A DNA stretch of 64,000 bases from positions 47,693,001 through 47,757,000 of the forward strand of contig CM077594.1 of the NCBI GenBank assembly GCA_039654915.1. Reading direction: 5' to 3'. This DNA is from Aquilaria yunnanensis. Taxonomy: Eukaryota > Streptophyta > Magnoliopsida > Malvales > Thymelaeaceae. Under the pieces are notes generated by a model. The model was not told where the DNA came from. It did not search any database and saw only the letters and a list, made by a program, of their open reading frames with translations. Positions within the stretch are counted from its first letter, which is position 1. Every line of letters starts with the position of its first letter. A program made the translations under genes and the position numbers. This document shows, in pieces, positions 23,514 through 35,282 of this stretch.

Positions 23514-25863
23514 ATGTCTACGATGCCTGTTCCCGAGAGCTGGAAACCTCTTCTGGCCCATCCTTGCTGTACCACCCCCGAAAAACTAGAGAGGTGGAAG
23601 AAAAAATTCTTTCTTCCCTCTTACGCTGTGACCAGGCTGCCTCGTTCTAGCCATTTTGCTTTTTCAAACCGCGGTGACGAGGTTACCGTCTTCCAAGCCC
23701 AACTGAAGGCCGGACTTCGGTATCCTCCCCCGAAGGTGGTTTGCGAGTTCTGCCAATTCCATGGCATTGCTGTGAACCAGCTTCCCCCGAACGCGTACTG
23801 CTATTTTAACGCCTACCTCTGCATGTGTGGCGTGTTCGGGATAGAGCCCCACTTCATCATTTTCATGCAGTACTACAAGCTCTACGTGGTCCCGAAGGGT
23901 GGCTTCTATTTCCTGCTGCCTCGGGGATCCGGGAGCAAAAAATTCACCTTCACCTTCGACACGAAGGATAGCTGGTGGGGGTGGCAGCCTAAGTTCTTTT
24001 TCCTGAAGGTGGATAAGAACTGGTCTGGTGTCCCGACCAGATGGGCTTAGGGAGTGCTGAACGCAGACGTCGTTGATCCGAGGATGCTGCTGACCCCACC
24101 GTTGGCTTCCGTGTTCGCGGATTTCGACGCCCGCATTCGGGCAGTCGCTGACTGGGCTCCCGAGGTCTCTCCTCGTGCTCTTTACCCCTTTCCTATCAAC
24201 TGGAGGTTGATGACCGAAGAAGTCCTTCGGGAGCTGAAAGTGGTTAAGGAGCACGTGACTGACCTCAATATGCCCGCCCCCGCCATCGCCGGGAAGGACT
24301 CCTGGCTGGTCAAGCTCCTTAAGGGGGAGACTTCTTTCGAATCTTTTGCCGAAAGTGAGTAATCTTCCACCCCTTTATTCTTTTTCCTCGGACTTACGCT
24401 GATATTTCTTCTCTTTTTCAGAGATGGGCGATGGGGCTGCCGCCTATTACAAGGCCTTCTTTTCTGGCCAAGTGGAGAAGGGGGAGCAGACAAAGAAGGC
24501 GGTTTCCCGAAGAAGGAAGATGACAGGGGCGGGGCCCTCGGCGAAGCGAGCTAGGAAGGCTGCCCAGCCTCCTCAGCCAGAGCTTTCGGAAGAAGAAGCT
24601 GGCGAAGAGGCTGGTCTTGTTGAAATTCCACCGGCCGAGGTCCCCGCTACTTCCGCCGAGGTGCCTCCTCTCGACCTCGAGGCCCCCAGAAACACTGTAG
24701 TGGTAGAAGTACCTACTGCCGAGGAGCGGTACCGGCAGAAGGGTAAGGGTCTTTCTTCCGAGGGGCCCGAGGATCCCGAGGACACTGTCTCCGAGGTTCC
24801 TCCAGGTATGCCTTCAGGCGAAGTTCAGCTTCTTTACTTTTCGCGAATTTTTCTTCTGCTCCTAACTTCCTTCTCACTTTCAGAGGAGCCTCTTACTGCC
24901 GGGTGGAGGGCCATTCATGAGAGGAAACGGGCCCTGCGCGATGCCATAATCCCTGAGGGGAAGATCTCCTTGGAGCCCTTTTGGACAATCACGGAGGATA
25001 TGAATTTGTTCTCCGACGATTGTCCAAAAATGACAAAGGAGATTTGGAAGGGGATGACCACTGACGCCTCCTTCCAGGCCATTGCGGCGGCTCACCCGAG
25101 GGATAATACCCTCGCCGCAAAAGTCACCGAGCATGCTGCTCAGGTATAGTCTTTACACTCTTTTTCCTCAATTTTCTAAGTGTTTAGACTTGTACTAACC
25201 TGGACTTTTGCCTTGCCGTAGCTGCTGGAGTACGCTGGTTACCTCCGAGTTCGGGTGGCAAGAGAGGCTGCCTTCAAGGATGCGACTTCGCGGGAACTCA
25301 GTGAAGCGAAGGCTTCGCTTGCGAAGCTGGTCGCCAGCAACCAGCAGCTGACAGCGGATTGTTCTCAGCAAATCGCCGCCGTTCGGGAGGAGTTCTCGAA
25401 GAAGAGAGAAGAACTTGAAAAGGACTCCTCCCAGAAGATTGCCGACCTCGGCGACCAAGTAAAGGGGCTGCTCGCCGCCAACGGAGATCTTGTCAAGGAC
25501 AAGGCTGTTTCTGACAGTCTTGCGGCGAGGTTGACAGATGAGAACAATGCTCTCCGAGCCGAGGTCGAGGCTCTGAAGAAGGAGTCCGAAGGGACGCTGG
25601 GGATAAGCGAACTAGAGGAGGAGATTGCTGAGCTGAGGGACGAGCTCAACGACCTTGGCGTTGAAAAACATACTTCTGATCAAATGGCCAAGGTCGCCTT
25701 TCAGGACGGCTTCTGCCTTGTTCGGCACCAAGTCCTGCAGAGGTTCCCAGATTTGGACCTCTCTTTTCTGGAGGGCCTAAATATTCCTGAGGGACCTCGG
25801 TGGTAGTGGTCCAAGGTCGAGCATCTGAAGCTTCCTGCTCTTCGTCCGCCCGGCTCTCCCTAG
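23514..25863 (+). pseudogene. Element A antisense gene with three introns
   Basis: Exons are 23514-24354, 24422-24805, 24884-25143 and 25222-25863. Introns of 67, 78 and 78 nt open gtgagt, gtatgc and gtatag and close cag, cag and tag; phases 1, 1 and 0 keep one frame. Exon 1 (about 280 residues) has the conserved core FCQFHGIAVNQLPP, YFNAYLCMCGVFGIEPHF and FMQYYKLYVVPKGGFYF, which I take to be the Pfam family called putative gypsy type transposon (PF04195, from memory). Exon 2 is basic then acidic and proline-rich. Exon 3 has EPFWTITEDMNLF. Exon 4 is mostly coiled coil, ending RHQVLQRFPDLDLSFLEGL. TAG at 24048-24050 replaces a CAG seen in B, and TAG lies at 25804-25806. It runs opposite to gag-pol and the function is unknown. 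Confidence 0.85.
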
Positions 25864-25996
25864 TTTGCTTTAGGGCTCCTCTTATTTTTCTCCTTTGTGC
25901 TCCTTCTTTGGGTACTTCTTTTGTAAGGCAGCGTTTGCTCTAAATGAACAATCTTTTGGCTAAGTCATTCTTTGCAAGTTTCTTTATTTCCACTGT

Positions 25997-26490
25997 CCCG
26001 AACACGTTTGCTCAAGAGACTTTCGGAAAACCTGCAACCAAAGAAACTTTTTACCTTCCTTTGTCCCGAGTGTGCTCGCTCAAGAGACTTTCTGGAAAGT
26101 TTGTAAAAATTTGGCTAAGTCTTTTGCAGGCCTTTTGTTCCCTTTTATCCCGAACATGTTCGCTCAAGGGACTTCGGAAAACCTTCAGTCAAATTTTTCT
26201 GTCTTCCTATTGTCCCGAGCATATTTGCTCAAGGGACATAGGAAAATTTTCACGAGATTGCTCATTTCCCTTTTTCCCGAGCACGTTTGCTCAAAGGTGT
26301 TCCAAAATTACCTCTGCTTTTGTTTTCGCGTGTAGTTTTGCGAGATTCTTGCTTTCCCTTTTTCCCGAGCATGTTCGCTCAAGGGTGTTCAAAAAATTTT
26401 CTCTGCACTGATTATGCCGAGTACCTTTGCAAGATTCTTGTTTCCCATTTTTCCCGAGCATAGTGGCTCAAGGGACTTCGGGAAGTCACA
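25997..26490 (+). repeat. Degenerate tandem repeats between convergent genes of A
   Basis: Seven units each hold the core cccgaacatgttcgctcaag (or a variant) followed by ggacttcggaaa. Cores start at 25997, 26065, 26149, 26214, 26276, 26364 and 26453, so units are 62-89 bp. They lie between the antisense-gene stop and the pol stop. Related Tat elements are known to carry tandem repeats in their 3' region. Confidence 0.85.
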
Positions 26491-26634
26491 TCTGCTTTTT
26501 TCGTGGCGAGCACCTTCGCGGAATTCTGTCTTGGACAATTTTGGTATACTTAAAAATTTTTTTCAAGACCATTCTTCTCCAGACCATTCTGTACTTAGAA
26601 TATTTCTTGTACAATATATCTGCTCCGCTCAACC

Positions 26635-29600
26635 TTAGGCGTAGAATTTTTTCAGGGCGTCTGAATGCCAAGTGTTTTTCAATTCTACGCCTTCGGCATC
26701 GCCAAGCTTGTACACGCCTTTTCGTACTTCGGCGAGAACCAGATAAGGTCCTTCCCAATTTGCGTGAAGTACTCCGTGAGATGGCCTTCGGGGTGCAAAG
26801 TCGGCCTTTCGGAGAACGAGGTCTCCTTTTTTGATTTCTTTTGGCCTGGCTTTTAAGTTGATAGCCGCGGCCACTCTTTGCTGGAAAGCTTTTCTTCTCA
26901 GCTCGGCTATTTCTCTGTGTTCGGCCACAAGGTCGAGCTTAGTTCTCAGACCGAGGTCATTTCCGCCTTCATCAAATACTTGCACCCGTATTGAAGGCTG
27001 AACTATCTCTATCGGGATAATGGCCTCTGTTCCGAAGACGAGTGAGAAGGGAGTTTCCCCTGTGGCTCTTCGTGGCGTCATTCGGTAGCTCCACAATACA
27101 CTTAGGAGTTCCCCTGGCCATTTCCCCTTGGCTTCCCCAAGTCTCTTTTTCAGGCCATCTTTTATGGTCCTGTTTGATACTTCCACCTGCCCATTGCTTT
27201 GGGGGTGAACTACTGGGGCGAAGTGCATCTTTATTCTGAGGTCGCTGATGAATTCCTGGAATCCTTTGTCTATGAACTGGGATCCATTATCAGCTACTAG
27301 TACCCTCGGTATGCCAAATCTGCATACGATGTTCTTCCATACGAACTTCTGCACTTCTTTTGCCGAGATAGTTGCTAGTGGTTCTGCCTCTACCCACTTT
27401 GAGAAATAGTCCACTGCTACCACGCAGAATTTCACACCTCCGGGCGCTGTGGGGAGTGACCCAATAAGGTCTATACCCCAGACTGCGAAGGGCCAAGGAT
27501 AGTCTGCCGACGTTACCATTTCCGGGGGTATCCTCTGGATTTTTGCATGTCTCTGGCAACTACCGCACTTCTGGACGAACTGCCTTGCATCCTTTCTCAG
27601 GGTAGGCCAGAAGTATCCTTGGCGGAGTATCACTGCTGCAAGGGCATCAGTTCCAATGTGCGAGCCGCACATGCCTTCGTGAACTTCTTCGAGGACCATC
27701 TCAGTATCCTCTTCGCCCACACATCTCTGCAGCGGATTTGCATATCCTTGCCGATATAACTCTTCACCAACCAGGAAGAATCTTCCGGCGCATCTTCGCA
27801 GTCTTGCCGCATTGCCGGCGTCTTCGGGAAGCTCATTCTCTGCGAGGTATCTCTTTATGGGGTCCTTCCACCCTGTTCCCGAGGTCGTTACGCTTAGCAC
27901 GGAGATGCTTGGATGTTCTAGCACCTCGGTGTATGTTTTGGACTTCGCTAAGCAATCTGCCTCAGTGTTATTCCGCCGGGGTACATTTTCGATCTGCACG
28001 GCGTCAAACTCTTGGATGAGTTTTGCTACCAGTTCGTGGTATTTTGCCAAGATTAGTCCTTCGCCCCATAATCACCTACCGTCTGCCGAACTACCAGCTG
28101 GGAATCGCTGTGAGCCCTTAAGTTTCTCACGCCAATCTTTCTGGCCAATCGTAATCCCGCTATGAGGGCTTTATACTCAGCCACATTATTGGTGACCTTG
28201 AAGCTGAACTTGATAGCCTTCATCACCTCTAGGCCTTCGGGTCCTCTTATAACTATTCCAGCTCCCTGGTGTTCGGACCCCGAGGCTCCGTCAACATGCA
28301 AGGTCCATTCTGGCTCACCTTCTTTCGGATCTGAGTGGTTCTCCTCAGTGGTGGGTATTTCGGCGATAAAATCTGCCAATGCTTGGGCTTTTATGGCCTT
28401 CCGAGGCTCATACGTGATTTCGTGTTCGCCAAGCTCTATGCACCACTTGGAGAGCCTCCCCGAATGATCAACTCTCTTCATAACATCCCGTAGTGGTAGA
28501 CTACTTCGGACGATGATGGGGTGAGCCTGGAAATATGGTCGCAGTCTTCTTCCTGCAAGCACCAAGGCGTATATAGCTTTTTGAAGCAAAGGGTACTTGA
28601 CTTCGGTGCCATGCAGGGACTTGCTGACGTAGTAGACCGGCCATTGTTTCGGCCCTTCTTCTTTCACCAGGACCGAGCTCATGGCCTTTTCTGTGAAGGC
28701 GAGGTACAGTACGAGGGGTTCTCCCTCCCGAGGTTGTTGCAGAGTCGGCAGGCTGGCCAGGTAGACTTTGAGTTCTTCCCAGGCCTTTTGGCAATCTTCA
28801 TCCCAAGGATGATTGTTTCTTCCGAGGTCGCCTTCCATCTTTGCTGCCTTTGTGAGGACTTTGAAGAAAGGTCTACACCTATCTCCGTACCTGGAAATAA
28901 ACCTGCTCAGAGAGGTTATTCTTCCGGTTAGTCTCTGCACGTCTTTGACTGTGGCAGGAGTTCGGAACTCAAGCAGAGCCTTAATCTTCTCAAGATTGGC
29001 GTCGATGCCTCTTTCGGATACCATGTACCCAAGGAATTTTCCCGAGGTCACGCCGAAGATACACTTCTCGGGATTAAGGCGAATCCCGAAGGCTCTGAGC
29101 TTTTGGAAGGTTTCCTCCAAATCTGCAATGTGGTAGCCGGGCAGCTTGCTTTTGACTATCATATCATCAACATATACCTCCATGTTTCTCCCCATTTGGT
29201 CCTTGAAGACCTTGTTCATCAGTCTCTGGTAGGTGGCTCCTGCATTTTTGAGCCCGAAGGGCATTCTGACATAGCAGTACGTTCCTCCCTCGGTGATGAA
29301 GGCAGTTTTCTCTTCATCTTCGGGGTCCATCCTTATCTGATGGTAGCCGCTGAAGGCATCTAGGAAGCTCAGGAGCCCGTATTCGGCCGTTGAATCTACC
29401 AGTTGATCTATTGGCGGGAGGGGAAATGAGTCTTTCGGGCAAGCATCGTTCAAGTTTCTGAAATCAATGCACATCCGGAGTTTACTGCTGCCTTCTTTTG
29501 TGGCGATGACCACGTTGCTTAACCAATCGGGGTATTTTACCTCCCTGATAACTTTAGCATCCAATAGGCGCTGGACTTCGGTTTTCACAAAGTTGCTTTT

Positions 29601-32132
29601 GTGGGCTGAGATGCTTCGTTTCTTTTGCCTGGTAGGTTTTGCTTCCGGGCTTACTTTGAGGCTGTGTTGTATTATGCCAGGGTTTACTCCTGGCATGTCT
29701 TTCGGCGAGTAGGCAAACAGATCTTTATTTTTCAGCAGAAAGGATACAAGATTTTCCTTGTCACCTTTGGCCAAGCTCTTGCCTATTCGGGTAGATTGTC
29801 CTGGGACAAGATCTACTGCTTCCGTTTCTGCTTCTGCGGGATCTCCTTCTTTGCCTTTCTCCTGCGCCTTTGCCTCCACCGTTTGTGTAGAGTTGTTTGC
29901 CGGAGCCTTTCGTGCTTTTACAAACACCTTTCTTACCTCAGCTTGGTCGATGAAGACCTCTGCATCTCCATCCTTGGTGGCGAATGTGACAGTCAAGTAC
30001 TTCACATCGGGGCGAATGTGCAGGTTCCCCTGAGTCTGCCTTCCAAGGATGGCGTTGTACGAAGACGGGACATCCATGACGATAAATCTTGCCATTGTGG
30101 ACGTGTACAACTCAGCTGCTCCGTCTACCGAAGTGCCTTTCATCATCAAGGGGAGGTCGATCCATCCGAGGACAGGTAGTTCGGATGGCCCAACGCCGAA
30201 GGTGGGCGTGGTGACAGGTCTAAGCTCGCTGCTGGAGATGCCCAAGCTCGGCAGTAAGTGCGAGAATAGGACGTCAGCATTTGAGCCATCATCAAGCAAC
30301 ACTCTCTTGACGTCCCAGTTCCCTATTCTCGCCATTATCAGCAGCGGGTCGTCGTGGGGGAAGACGACGGTGGAGCCATCTTTGCGAGCCAGTTTCTTTG
30401 ATGGACTTTGATACTCCATAACTGCAATTTCTCTGGCCTTCCGCTTTCTTTCCGAGGATGGGAGCCCCGTGGTGATGGTTTGGATGACCCCTACTGGAGG
30501 TGGAAGGCGCCTTTTCGGACTTCTGTTTCTCCGCCTGTCGGAGTCATAGTACTCGTTTTCGGCCCTCTCTTCCTCCTCTTTTCTGCCTTTTGGGGAGGGC
30601 ATCCGCAGGTATTTGCGAAGTTGGCCCTGTTTGATCAGCGACTCTATGTACTTCTTCAGCTGGAAGTAGTCTTCGGTGTCATGACCGTGGTCACGATGAA
30701 ACTGGCAGAACTTCTTGGCATTCTTCTTATTATCGGCGGCCATGGCCTTTGGCCGCCAAATCTGCGTCCCTTGCCTTTCCAGCGCCATGAGAATGTTGGT
30801 CCGCGTCGTGCTCAAGGGCGTGAAACTCTGAGGTTTCCTTCCTCGCATTCGTCGTGGTCGGCCTGTGTGTTCAGAAAGATGCCGAGCTTGCTGACTGGAC
30901 CCTTCGGCGCGGTGATGATCAGACTTCGGCCCCGCCATCCTCAATTCCTCGGCTGTCATGTGCTGCTCTGCCCTTCGGTAAAATTCTCTGAGGGTCTCCG
31001 AGGGGTCCTTTGAGAACTCGTAGAACAGCTGTGAGTCACGCCGAAGGCCCCGTGTCATAGCGAGGATGCGGATTTCAGGCCGGAAGTCCGGGACGCTGAG
31101 TGCTTCCCTGTTGAATCGTTCGACATAGTCTCGGATTGTCTCTCCGTTTCTCTGCTTTATGTCGAACATCTGCACAGGCATTTTGGCCGTCGGCCTGCTC
31201 CCAATGAACTGCTGGGTGAAGGCTGTGGACAACTCCTGGAACTCAGTGATAGTCCCTGGGGCCAAGGAATTGTACCATGCTGTTTCTGGGCCCGTGAGGG
31301 TGACTTCGAAGCATTTGCACATGGTAGCGTCATCAGCTCCGTGCATTATCATGCTCCGTCTGTACTTCGTCAGATGGGCCTGTGGATCAGTCCGGCCATC
31401 ATAGATCTCAAGCCTAGGCACTCTGAAGTCGCCTGGCATAGCTGCCTCAACGACAGCGCGAATAAACGGGGAGCCATCTTCGCATAATGCCCCCGACAGC
31501 CTGTCCCAAACGGGTTTTCTGGTCACTTGCTTCTCCACTCTGTCCAGCCGTGCCAATATCCTTTCCATAAGCACAGTGGCGCTAGGACCATTTTCGCGGG
31601 AGGGAGATCGACGGCGCCTCTTCGGGGAGCGAGTTCGGCGCAGAGGGGTCAGGGACCTCACCTCGGGTGACGAACTGCTTCGCTGTGAGACTCTCGGTCG
31701 CTTGGACCCGGTTTGTCCCACAGGCCGTTTCCCGAGGGCTATATCTTCTGTGAATGATTATCCGCGAGGCTCTCCACTTCCTGAACTGCTGTGTGTAGAC
31801 TTGGGGCTCCTCTCCCGAGGGCGTGCTGATGAGGAGGGTTTCTGGGCCTGTGACTGCTATGGCCATCTTCGGTCGATCTGTTGAGTCATTTCAGCAACGA
31901 CCGACCGCTGAAAGTCCCTCAAGAAGCTCATGGTGATTACCAGAGGGCGGTCTTCCTCGGGCGTAGAAGTCTCTGGGAGTGTCTGCTCAGCGGCCGGTTG
32001 TATCTCAGGCGCGGACGAGGACCTTGGGAGTCCCTTGTCCTTAGAACGCCGAGTCTCAACGATGGCGATTTGCGAGCGGTTTCCCACAGACGGCGCCAAA
32101 TGATGGCCTTGGGCCTCATCGTTGTGAGTCAT
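26635..32132 (-). pseudogene. gag-pol: Element A gag-pol polyprotein (nearly intact)
   Basis: Translation from ATG 32132 (MTHNDEAQGHHLAPSVGN) starts inside the LTR and crosses the primer site. One frame runs about 1,360 codons to 28053, with premature TAG at 31857-31859 and TAA at 31758-31760. A one-base deletion near 28050 shifts the rest, which is open to the stop at 26635. Domains in order are gag capsid (about 31430-30950), a zinc-knuckle-like CQFHRDHGHDTEDY (final Cys replaced by Tyr), protease LLDDGSNADV (near 30290), RT with YVDDMIV (near 29165), Ty3 RNase H, a second RNase H (LHVDGASGSEHQGAG), then integrase with HHCC and the D-D-E contexts GIDLIG, VADNGSQF and GQVEVSNRT. It supplies all enzymes for copying and insertion. 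It is the best-preserved copy here. Confidence 0.93.
32081..32098 (-). promoter_or_regulatory. Element A primer binding site
   Basis: TGGCGCCGTCTGTGGGAA on the minus strand starts two bases inside the LTR end, the typical Tat-lineage site. The same bases encode LAPSVG of Gag. Confidence 0.92.
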
Positions 32133-32945
32133 GATGACTGTTGAGGAGACTTCTAGGAGGAAGAACGCCTGGAAGGTGGATCGCCCCAAGGAGAGTACCT
32201 GAAAATCTGGAAAACAGGGTTAGGAGGCCCCCGGAGTGTTTTTCCGGGGGGGAAGCCTCCGACGCCCAAGTCAGTGGTGGCCGGAAAAAGGAGAAAGTCA
32301 CTAGCTCAAAGAGAAAGGCAGAAAAGTCTCGCCTGGTATTTTCTCAGAGTGTGGGAGCTGTATCTCCGGCCTACCAACCTCCTGTCAAGTATTTATTTCC
32401 TGTATATATAGGAATACCTAGCCCGTTCAGATCATGACACGTGTGCGGTCGGATGCTCCTGAACTTCTGGGCGTAGGGGACAGATAGTCGGTAACCAGCT
32501 CGCCTCGAGCCTTGTGCTGAGACGGGCCATGATGTGATTCTGATGGCGTCTGCGCGTCAGGGCAACTTTTTACGTCTGTGGTGGGACGTGTCAGAGGCTT
32601 CCTTAAATGCTTCCTTAAATGCGCCTGCCGTACTCCCGAGGTCCCTGGGCGAGGTCGTCCTCTAGTTCGGACACTCAGTTCGGGGGTTCCCAGTTCCAGG
32701 GGGTTCCGCCTTCGGGGATATCATGTTCGGGCAGCAATGTCTGGTGCCACTTTTCTGAAGGCGCGCTGTTCACAACCTTGGGGGGCGAATAGAGTCCTCA
32801 AGTTTTACTGGCGTGCCGAGGCTCGGAGCTCTCCGGCTGTCTCCCGAGGTGCATGATTCCACCTGTTCCCGGGAAGCGCCAGTTCTTCTGGCCATTGTTG
32901 TGGCAGGGTGTTCGGCCAGATTGAGGCGATAGCCTTTGGCTATCA
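32101..32945 (-). repeat. Element A 5' LTR
   Basis: This 845-bp LTR pairs with 21854-22681. TATATATA at 32403-32410 is the likely core promoter for gag-pol. The minus-strand Gag ATG at 32132-32130 lies 32 nt before the LTR end. Confidence 0.94.
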
Positions 32946-32950
32946 ATTGC

Positions 32951-35246
32951 CATTAACCAACTCCCACCGAACTCGTACTGCTATTTCAACACCTTCCTCT
33001 GTATGTGCGGCGTTTTCAAAATAAAACCTCACTTTGTAGTTTTTCTTCAGTACTACAAGCTCTTCGTGGTCCCGAAGGGTGGCTTCTACTTTATGCTACC
33101 TCGGGGATCCAGGGGCAAAAAGTATACGTTCACCATCGCCACCAAAGACAGCTGGCGAGGGTGGCAACAAAAATTCTTTTTCCTGAAGAAGTCGGAGGCT
33201 TGGTCGCACGTCCCGACCAAGTGGGCTCAGGGGAGGCTCAAGATGGATGTTGTTGACCCGAAGATACTGCTAGATGCCGACGTAGCACCTATCTTTGAGG
33301 ACTTCGACAGGCGCATCCGGGCCGTGTCTAACTGGGCTGCCGAGGTCTCTCCTCGTGCCCTTTACCCCTTTCCGATCAACTGGAGGCTCATGACCGAAGA
33401 GGTCCTTCGGGAACTCAAGGTGGTAAAGGAGCATGTGACAGACCTCAACATGCCGAAACCGGCTTCTTCGGGGAAGGACTCCTGGCTCGTGAAACTCCTT
33501 CGGGGGAAAGAGACTTATGAGTCTTTTTACGAGAGTAAGTTACTTTCTCATTTTTTCCTTCATAACTTCATCTTGGACTTACACTAATCTTCTCTTCCTT
33601 TTTTCAGAGATGGGCGACGACGCGGCTGCCTTCTACAAGGCTCTTTTTACCGGGCAACCCCAGAGGGGCGAACAGACAAAGAAGGCCGCCTCTCGGAGGC
33701 GGAAGCAGACTTCGGGTGGCCCTCCCTCCAAACGGGCAAAGAAAGCTGCTCCTTCCTCTCTTCCGCAAATTCCGGAGGAGGTAGGCGAGGAGCCCGAAGA
33801 CCTTGCTGCCCCTTTGCCTGAGGTTCCTTCTGCCGACGTCCCTTCTTCCGACGTCCTTCCTCAAAGCCCCACGCCTTCGCATGCTCTTCTGGAGGGCGAT
33901 GGGGAGGAGACCCCTTCTGCCGAGGAACGGTGCCAAATAAAAGGCAAGGGGATCTCTACTGAGGCGACGTCGGTTCTTGACGACGACGTTACCGAGGTGC
34001 TAGCAGGTTTGTACTTTGTCGAAGAACCCTTTTCTTCTCTTGTAAATCCTTAAGGGTTTTCTGGCCTTAACCAATTTTCTTGCCTTGTTGTGCAGCGGAG
34101 GTGGCCGCTCCTGACTGGGTTGCCGAACACGCCCGCAAAAGGGCCCTTCGGGATGCCCAAGTCCCAGCAGGGAAAGTTCCGAAGGAGCCCTTCTGGACGT
34201 TCACGGAGGACATGAATATGTACTCCGAGGACTGTCCCAAGATGGCCAGGCAGATGTGCAAAGGGGTGTTTACTGAGGCCTCCTATAAGGCCCTTACGGA
34301 GGCTTACCCAGGCGACATCTCTTTGGTCGCTAAACTCACTGAACATGCCGCCCAGGTATGCCTCACTGTTTCCTTAGTGCCAATTTCGACTTTGCTTTTT
34401 ACTTAGCGTCATTTTCCCTTTGGTTTGCCTTTTTTGCAGCTGATGGGGTATGCCGGGTTGCTCCGTGTTCGGGTTGCGCGAAAGACAGAACGGAGGGCGT
34501 CACTCTGGGACCTTTACACCAAGACGAAGGCCCAGTGTTCGGCGTTGGCTGCTGATAATGCTCAGCTGAAGCAGTCTTCGGACAAGGAAATTGCTGAACT
34601 TCGGGAGGGGTTCATAAAAGAGAAAGAGGAACTTGAGAAAGGCACCTCCCAGAAACTTTCCGACATCGGCTCTCTGGTGGCGGAGCTGACTTCGACCGTA
34701 GAAGCGATTCAAAAGGATAAGTCAGAAAGTGACGCAATCCTTGCGAAGACGCTCGAGGAAAAGGCCCAGCTCGAAGCCGAGGTCGCATCTCTGAAGAAGC
34801 CTTCAGAAGAGAAGAAGAAGATGAAGGCATTAAAGAGAAAGCTTAAGGATCTGGAGAAGGATTACGCGGATCTGGAGAAGGACTATGCAGATTTGGCGGT
34901 CAAGAAGCGGGAGTCCGATGATATGACGAAGTTGGGCTTTCAAGACGGCTTCTGTCTTGCTCGGCACCAAATTCTGCAGAAGTTCCCAGATTTCGACCTC
35001 TCCTTCCTCGAAGGCATGAACATCCCGAAGGAGCCTCGGTGGACTTGGTCCAAGATCGAGCACTTGAAACTGCCTCCTTCTTTCTCGGCGCCGAAGGCTG
35101 CTGACAAAAGCACAGAGGCTGGCAGTTCTCAAGACGCCGAGGTTCCTTACTTTGTACTAGGGCCTTTTGTCTTCATTTTCTTCTTCTTTTTTTGTAGTCT
35201 TTCAGCAACTTTCTTCTCTGTAAGCACTCTTTGGCTCAATAGATAA
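32951..35246 (+). pseudogene. Element B antisense gene, rest of exon 1 to exon 4
   Basis: Exon 1 resumes after A with INQLPPNSYCYFN and FLQYYKLFVVPKGGFYF and ends at 33534. Introns are 33535-33607, 34007-34095 and 34356-34439, opening gtaagt, gtttgt and gtatgc and each ending cag. Exons 33608-34006, 34096-34355 and 34440-35246 join in phases 1, 1 and 0, as in A. This part has no internal stop: a basic then acidic exon 2, EPFWTFTEDMNMY in exon 3, and a coiled coil in exon 4 ending RHQILQKFPDFDLSFLEGM. The last 30-odd residues are hydrophobic (FIFFFFFC) and may be read-through past the ancestral stop. B's exon order supports the intron calls in A. Confidence 0.85.
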
Positions 35247-35282
35247 AAATTTGGCTAAGTATTTTTTGCCAGATCCCTTTGT

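Larger units (their letters stand above)
21854..32945 (-). mobile_element. Element A: youngest Tat-lineage element, nearly complete
   Basis: A is 11,092 bp on the minus strand: 5' LTR 32101-32945, primer site, gag-pol 32132-26635, tandem repeats, a convergent plus-strand antisense gene 23514-25863, polypurine tract and 3' LTR 21854-22681. Perfect TSDs ATTGC are at 21849-21853 and 32946-32950. The two LTRs differ by eye at about ten bases plus one 17-bp indel, the least of any pair here. Lesions are few: two stops and one one-base frameshift in gag-pol, and two stops in the antisense gene. It is the innermost element of the nest. Confidence 0.96.

Noticed and set aside
23664..24254. 196-codon minus-strand frame
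   Set aside because: It is a shadow of exon 1 of A's antisense gene and is absent as an open frame in the other copies.
25944..26411. 155-codon plus-strand frame with repeated SLFPEHVCS-like peptides
   Set aside because: It is produced by the tandem DNA repeats; B's equivalent repeats have a different unit length and do not preserve the peptide.
25997..26490. Possible CRISPR-like array
   Set aside because: Units are degenerate, unequal and have no distinct spacers; this is a plant retrotransposon 3' region.
30408..31013. 201-codon plus-strand frame
   Set aside because: It is a shadow of A's gag on the opposite strand.
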